A DNA stretch of 64,000 bases from NCBI RefSeq assembly GCF_900090315.1, contig NZ_FMHZ01000002.1, forward strand, positions 2,024,501 through 2,088,500. The letters run 5' to 3'. Under the pieces are notes generated by a model that saw only the letters and a program-made list of their open reading frames with translations, did no database searches and was not told where the DNA came from. The position numbers were made by a program, and so were the translations under genes. Position 1 is the stretch's first letter. Each line of letters opens with the position of its first letter. Origin of the DNA: Micromonospora citrea. GTDB lineage: Bacteria; Actinomycetota; Actinomycetes; Mycobacteriales; Micromonosporaceae. Positions 62,396 through 64,000 of the stretch are shown here, in pieces.

Positions 62396-63418
62396 GTGAA
62401 GCGGCCCACGATCGCCGACGTCGCCCGCCGCGCCGGAGTGTCCAAGGGGGCGGTCTCCTACGCGCTGAACGGCCAGCCGGGGGTCTCCGAGACCACCCGG
62501 CAGCGGATCCTCGCCATCGCCGCCGAGATCGGCTTCAACCCGAGCCGCGCCGCGCGCTCCCTCTCCGGCGCCACGGCCGACGCCGTCGGCCTCGCCCTCT
62601 GCCGCCCGGCCCGCACGCTCGGCATCGAGCCGTTCTTCATGGAGCTGATCAGCGGCGTCGAAGCCGAACTCTCCGCCCGGTCGTACGCCCTCACCCTCCA
62701 GGTGGTCGCCGACCAGGAGGCGGAGGTCGCGGTCTACCGCCGGTGGTGGGGCGAGCGGCGGGTCGACGGGGTCCTCGTCTGCGACCTGCGCACCGACGAC
62801 CGTCGGGTGCCGGTGCTGGAGGAGCTGGGGCTGCCAGCGGTGGTGATCGGCGGCCCGGGCGGCACCGGCGGGCTGGCCAGCGTCTGGTCCGACGACGCGG
62901 CGGCGCTGGTGGAGACCGTGGAATACCTGGTCGCCCTCGGCCACCGCCGGATCGCCCGCGTCGGCGGGCTGCCCGACCTGCTGCACACCGAGATCCGCAC
63001 CGAGGCGTTCGCCGGGGCCTGCCGGCGGCTCGGCCTGACCGACGCGGTCACCGTGCCGTCGGACTACACCGGCGAGGAGGGGGCGCGCGCCACCCGACGG
63101 CTGCTCAGCTCGGCCGGCCGCCCCACCGCCGTGATCTACGACAACGACGTGATGGCGATCGCGGGCCTGTCGGTGGCCCAGGAGATGGGCCTCGCAGTGC
63201 CGGCCGACCTGTCCATCGTGGCCTGGGACGACTCGCCGCTCTGCCAACTGGTGCACCCGCCGCTGACCGCGCTCGGCCGGGACATCCCGGCGTACGGCGC
63301 GCACGCCGCCCGGCAACTGCTCGCGGTGATCGGCGGCGCGCCGGCCGACCGGGTCCAGGACGAGACGGCCCACCTGACGCCCCGGGGCAGCACGGCCCCG
63401 CCGCGCCGGAGCAGTTGA
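62396..63418 (+). CDS. LacI-family repressor
   Basis: 340 residues. N-terminal HTH with hinge: PTIADVARRAGVSKGAVSYALNGQPGVSETTRQRILAIAAEIGFNPSRAARSL. C-terminal periplasmic-binding-like effector domain with YNDVMAIAGL-type DNDVMAIAG, VPADLSIVAWDDSPLCQLVHPPLTAL. GTG start with GGAGGAG. Divergent from the mannoside operon; probably senses mannobiose or a beta-mannoside. Confidence 0.94.
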   Translation: MKRPTIADVARRAGVSKGAVSYALNGQPGVSETTRQRILAIAAEIGFNPSRAARSLSGATADAVGLALCRPARTLGIEPFFMELISGVEAELSARSYALTLQVVADQEAEVAVYRRWWGERRVDGVLVCDLRTDDRRVPVLEELGLPAVVIGGPGGTGGLASVWSDDAAALVETVEYLVALGHRRIARVGGLPDLLHTEIRTEAFAGACRRLGLTDAVTVPSDYTGEEGARATRRLLSSAGRPTAVIYDNDVMAIAGLSVAQEMGLAVPADLSIVAWDDSPLCQLVHPPLTALGRDIPAYGAHAARQLLAVIGGAPADRVQDETAHLTPRGSTAPPRRSS

Positions 63419-63430
63419 ACCGGTCAACGA

Positions 63431-64000
63431 TCATGGGTCGCCCGCGGGTCGGCGCGACGCCGACGGGAACTCCTCGAAGTACGCCTCGACCCGCTCCGCC
63501 GTGGCCGGGCGGGCCAACGCGAAGCCCTGCCCGTACCGGCAGCCCGCCCGCCGGGCGCCCTCGACCAGGCCGGCCGACTCGAGCTCCTCGGCCACGATGT
63601 CGAGCCCCAGCCGGTCCCCCACGTTCACCACCACGTCGATGAGCGGACGCTGCGGATCCGCCGGGTCCACCAGCTGCGGGCCGACCTTGAGCAGGTCGAT
63701 CGGCAACCGGCGGAGCTGCGCCAGCGAGGCGTGCTCGGCCCGGAAGTCGTCCAGCGCGGTGCGCACACCCAGCGAACGCAGGCCGGCCAGCCGGGCCACC
63801 ACGGTCGGCAGCTCGGCGCCCACCCGGGGCTCCGCCACCTCGACCACCAGCCGCTCCGGCGCCACCCCGTACGCGTCCAGCACCGCGGCGGTACGCGGCA
63901 CGAAGTCGGGCGCGGCCAACTCCCGTACGGTCACGTTGACCGCCATCCAGAGCTGCCGGCTCCCCAGCGACCAGGCGGCGAGCTGCCGGCAGGCCCGGTC
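63431..64000 (-). CDS. EAL-domain protein, C-terminal part (degenerate, truncated by window end)
   Basis: The frame is open to base 64000; 189 residues are visible. Fold landmarks of EAL remain: [75 protein letters not shown]. Catalytic positions have drifted: the E/D of (T)E is AEP, DDFG is DDFR, KID is KVG, and the AEGVE loop is AEELE. Metal binding and hydrolysis are therefore unlikely; it is more probably a c-di-GMP receptor or regulatory module. The N-terminal domains lie outside. Confidence 0.75.
   Translation of the reverse strand, partial: DRACRQLAAWSLGSRQLWMAVNVTVRELAAPDFVPRTAAVLDAYGVAPERLVVEVAEPRVGAELPTVVARLAGLRSLGVRTALDDFRAEHASLAQLRRLPIDLLKVGPQLVDPADPQRPLIDVVVNVGDRLGLDIVAEELESAGLVEGARRAGCRYGQGFALARPATAERVEAYFEEFPSASRRPAGDP

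Overview
The window is chromosomal DNA of a high-GC actinobacterium, most likely Micromonosporaceae (Micromonospora, Salinispora or a close relative). This rests on the very high G+C with strong third-position bias, many GTG starts, many leaderless genes (TANNNT about 6-7 nt before the start codon), XRE/DUF397 pairs, an F420 gene (cofC) and an HU protein with a long Lys/Ala tail. Genus is an inference; no rRNA is present. The gene order thiL, DUF3515, ddl, gpsA, cofC, ppk1, mutT1, hupB, leuD, leuC, IclR, FAH-family, leuB, serA, ilvC, ilvN, ilvB is, from memory, the order of the Mycobacterium tuberculosis Rv2977c-Rv3003c block. Here it is opened by lineage-specific insertions.

Layout. 0-8.5 kb: end of an ATP-grasp enzyme, GNAT, thiL, a stand-alone Lrp RAM domain, DUF3515, ddl, an orphan TPR-AAA ATPase, an XRE/DUF397 pair and a PrmC-like methyltransferase. 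8.8-21.5 kb: PLP enzyme, gpsA, plsC, cofC, a cold-shock-like protein, ppk1, mutT1, a membrane EEP protein, HU, leuDC and a divergent IclR (NdgR-like) regulator. 22-27 kb: two identical tRNA-Glu(CTC), tRNA-Gln(CTG), an FAH-family enzyme, a secreted protein, a DNA-glycosylase-annotated protein, an ArfB-like release factor and a small membrane protein. 27-34 kb: serine protease, VWA-DUF58-MoxR operon, a 1-kb repeat-rich gap with an LPxTG relic, a secreted protein and a second EEP protein. 34-54 kb: branched-chain amino acid and serine synthesis (cimA, ilvE, leuB, serA, ilvC, ilvN, ilvB, ilvD) interleaved with ahpCD, PRC-barrel, Tyr-phosphatase, ApbE and a GGDEF-EAL protein. 54-64 kb: ArsR-SulP, then a LacI-controlled beta-mannoside ABC uptake/beta-mannosidase locus and a partial degenerate EAL protein.

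Functional themes. Branched-chain amino acid control is visible at three levels: a leader-peptide attenuator before ilvB (Leu-Val-Leu codons), another before cimA (Leu-Ile-Ile codons), and overlapping divergent leuC/IclR promoters around an AT-rich inverted repeat. The most unusual structures are: (i) three tandem 56-bp units between two ABC permease genes, each encoding a 19-aa mini-ORF chained to the next by GTGA stop/start overlaps; (ii) an analogous 20-codon linker ORF between ilvB and ilvN; (iii) an array of roughly 57-bp units with a conserved core and hairpins whose stems vary in concert at 31.3 kb, with related copies at 53.6 and 53.9 kb. GC-rich tandem repeats fill many intergenic gaps, mainly where genes converge.
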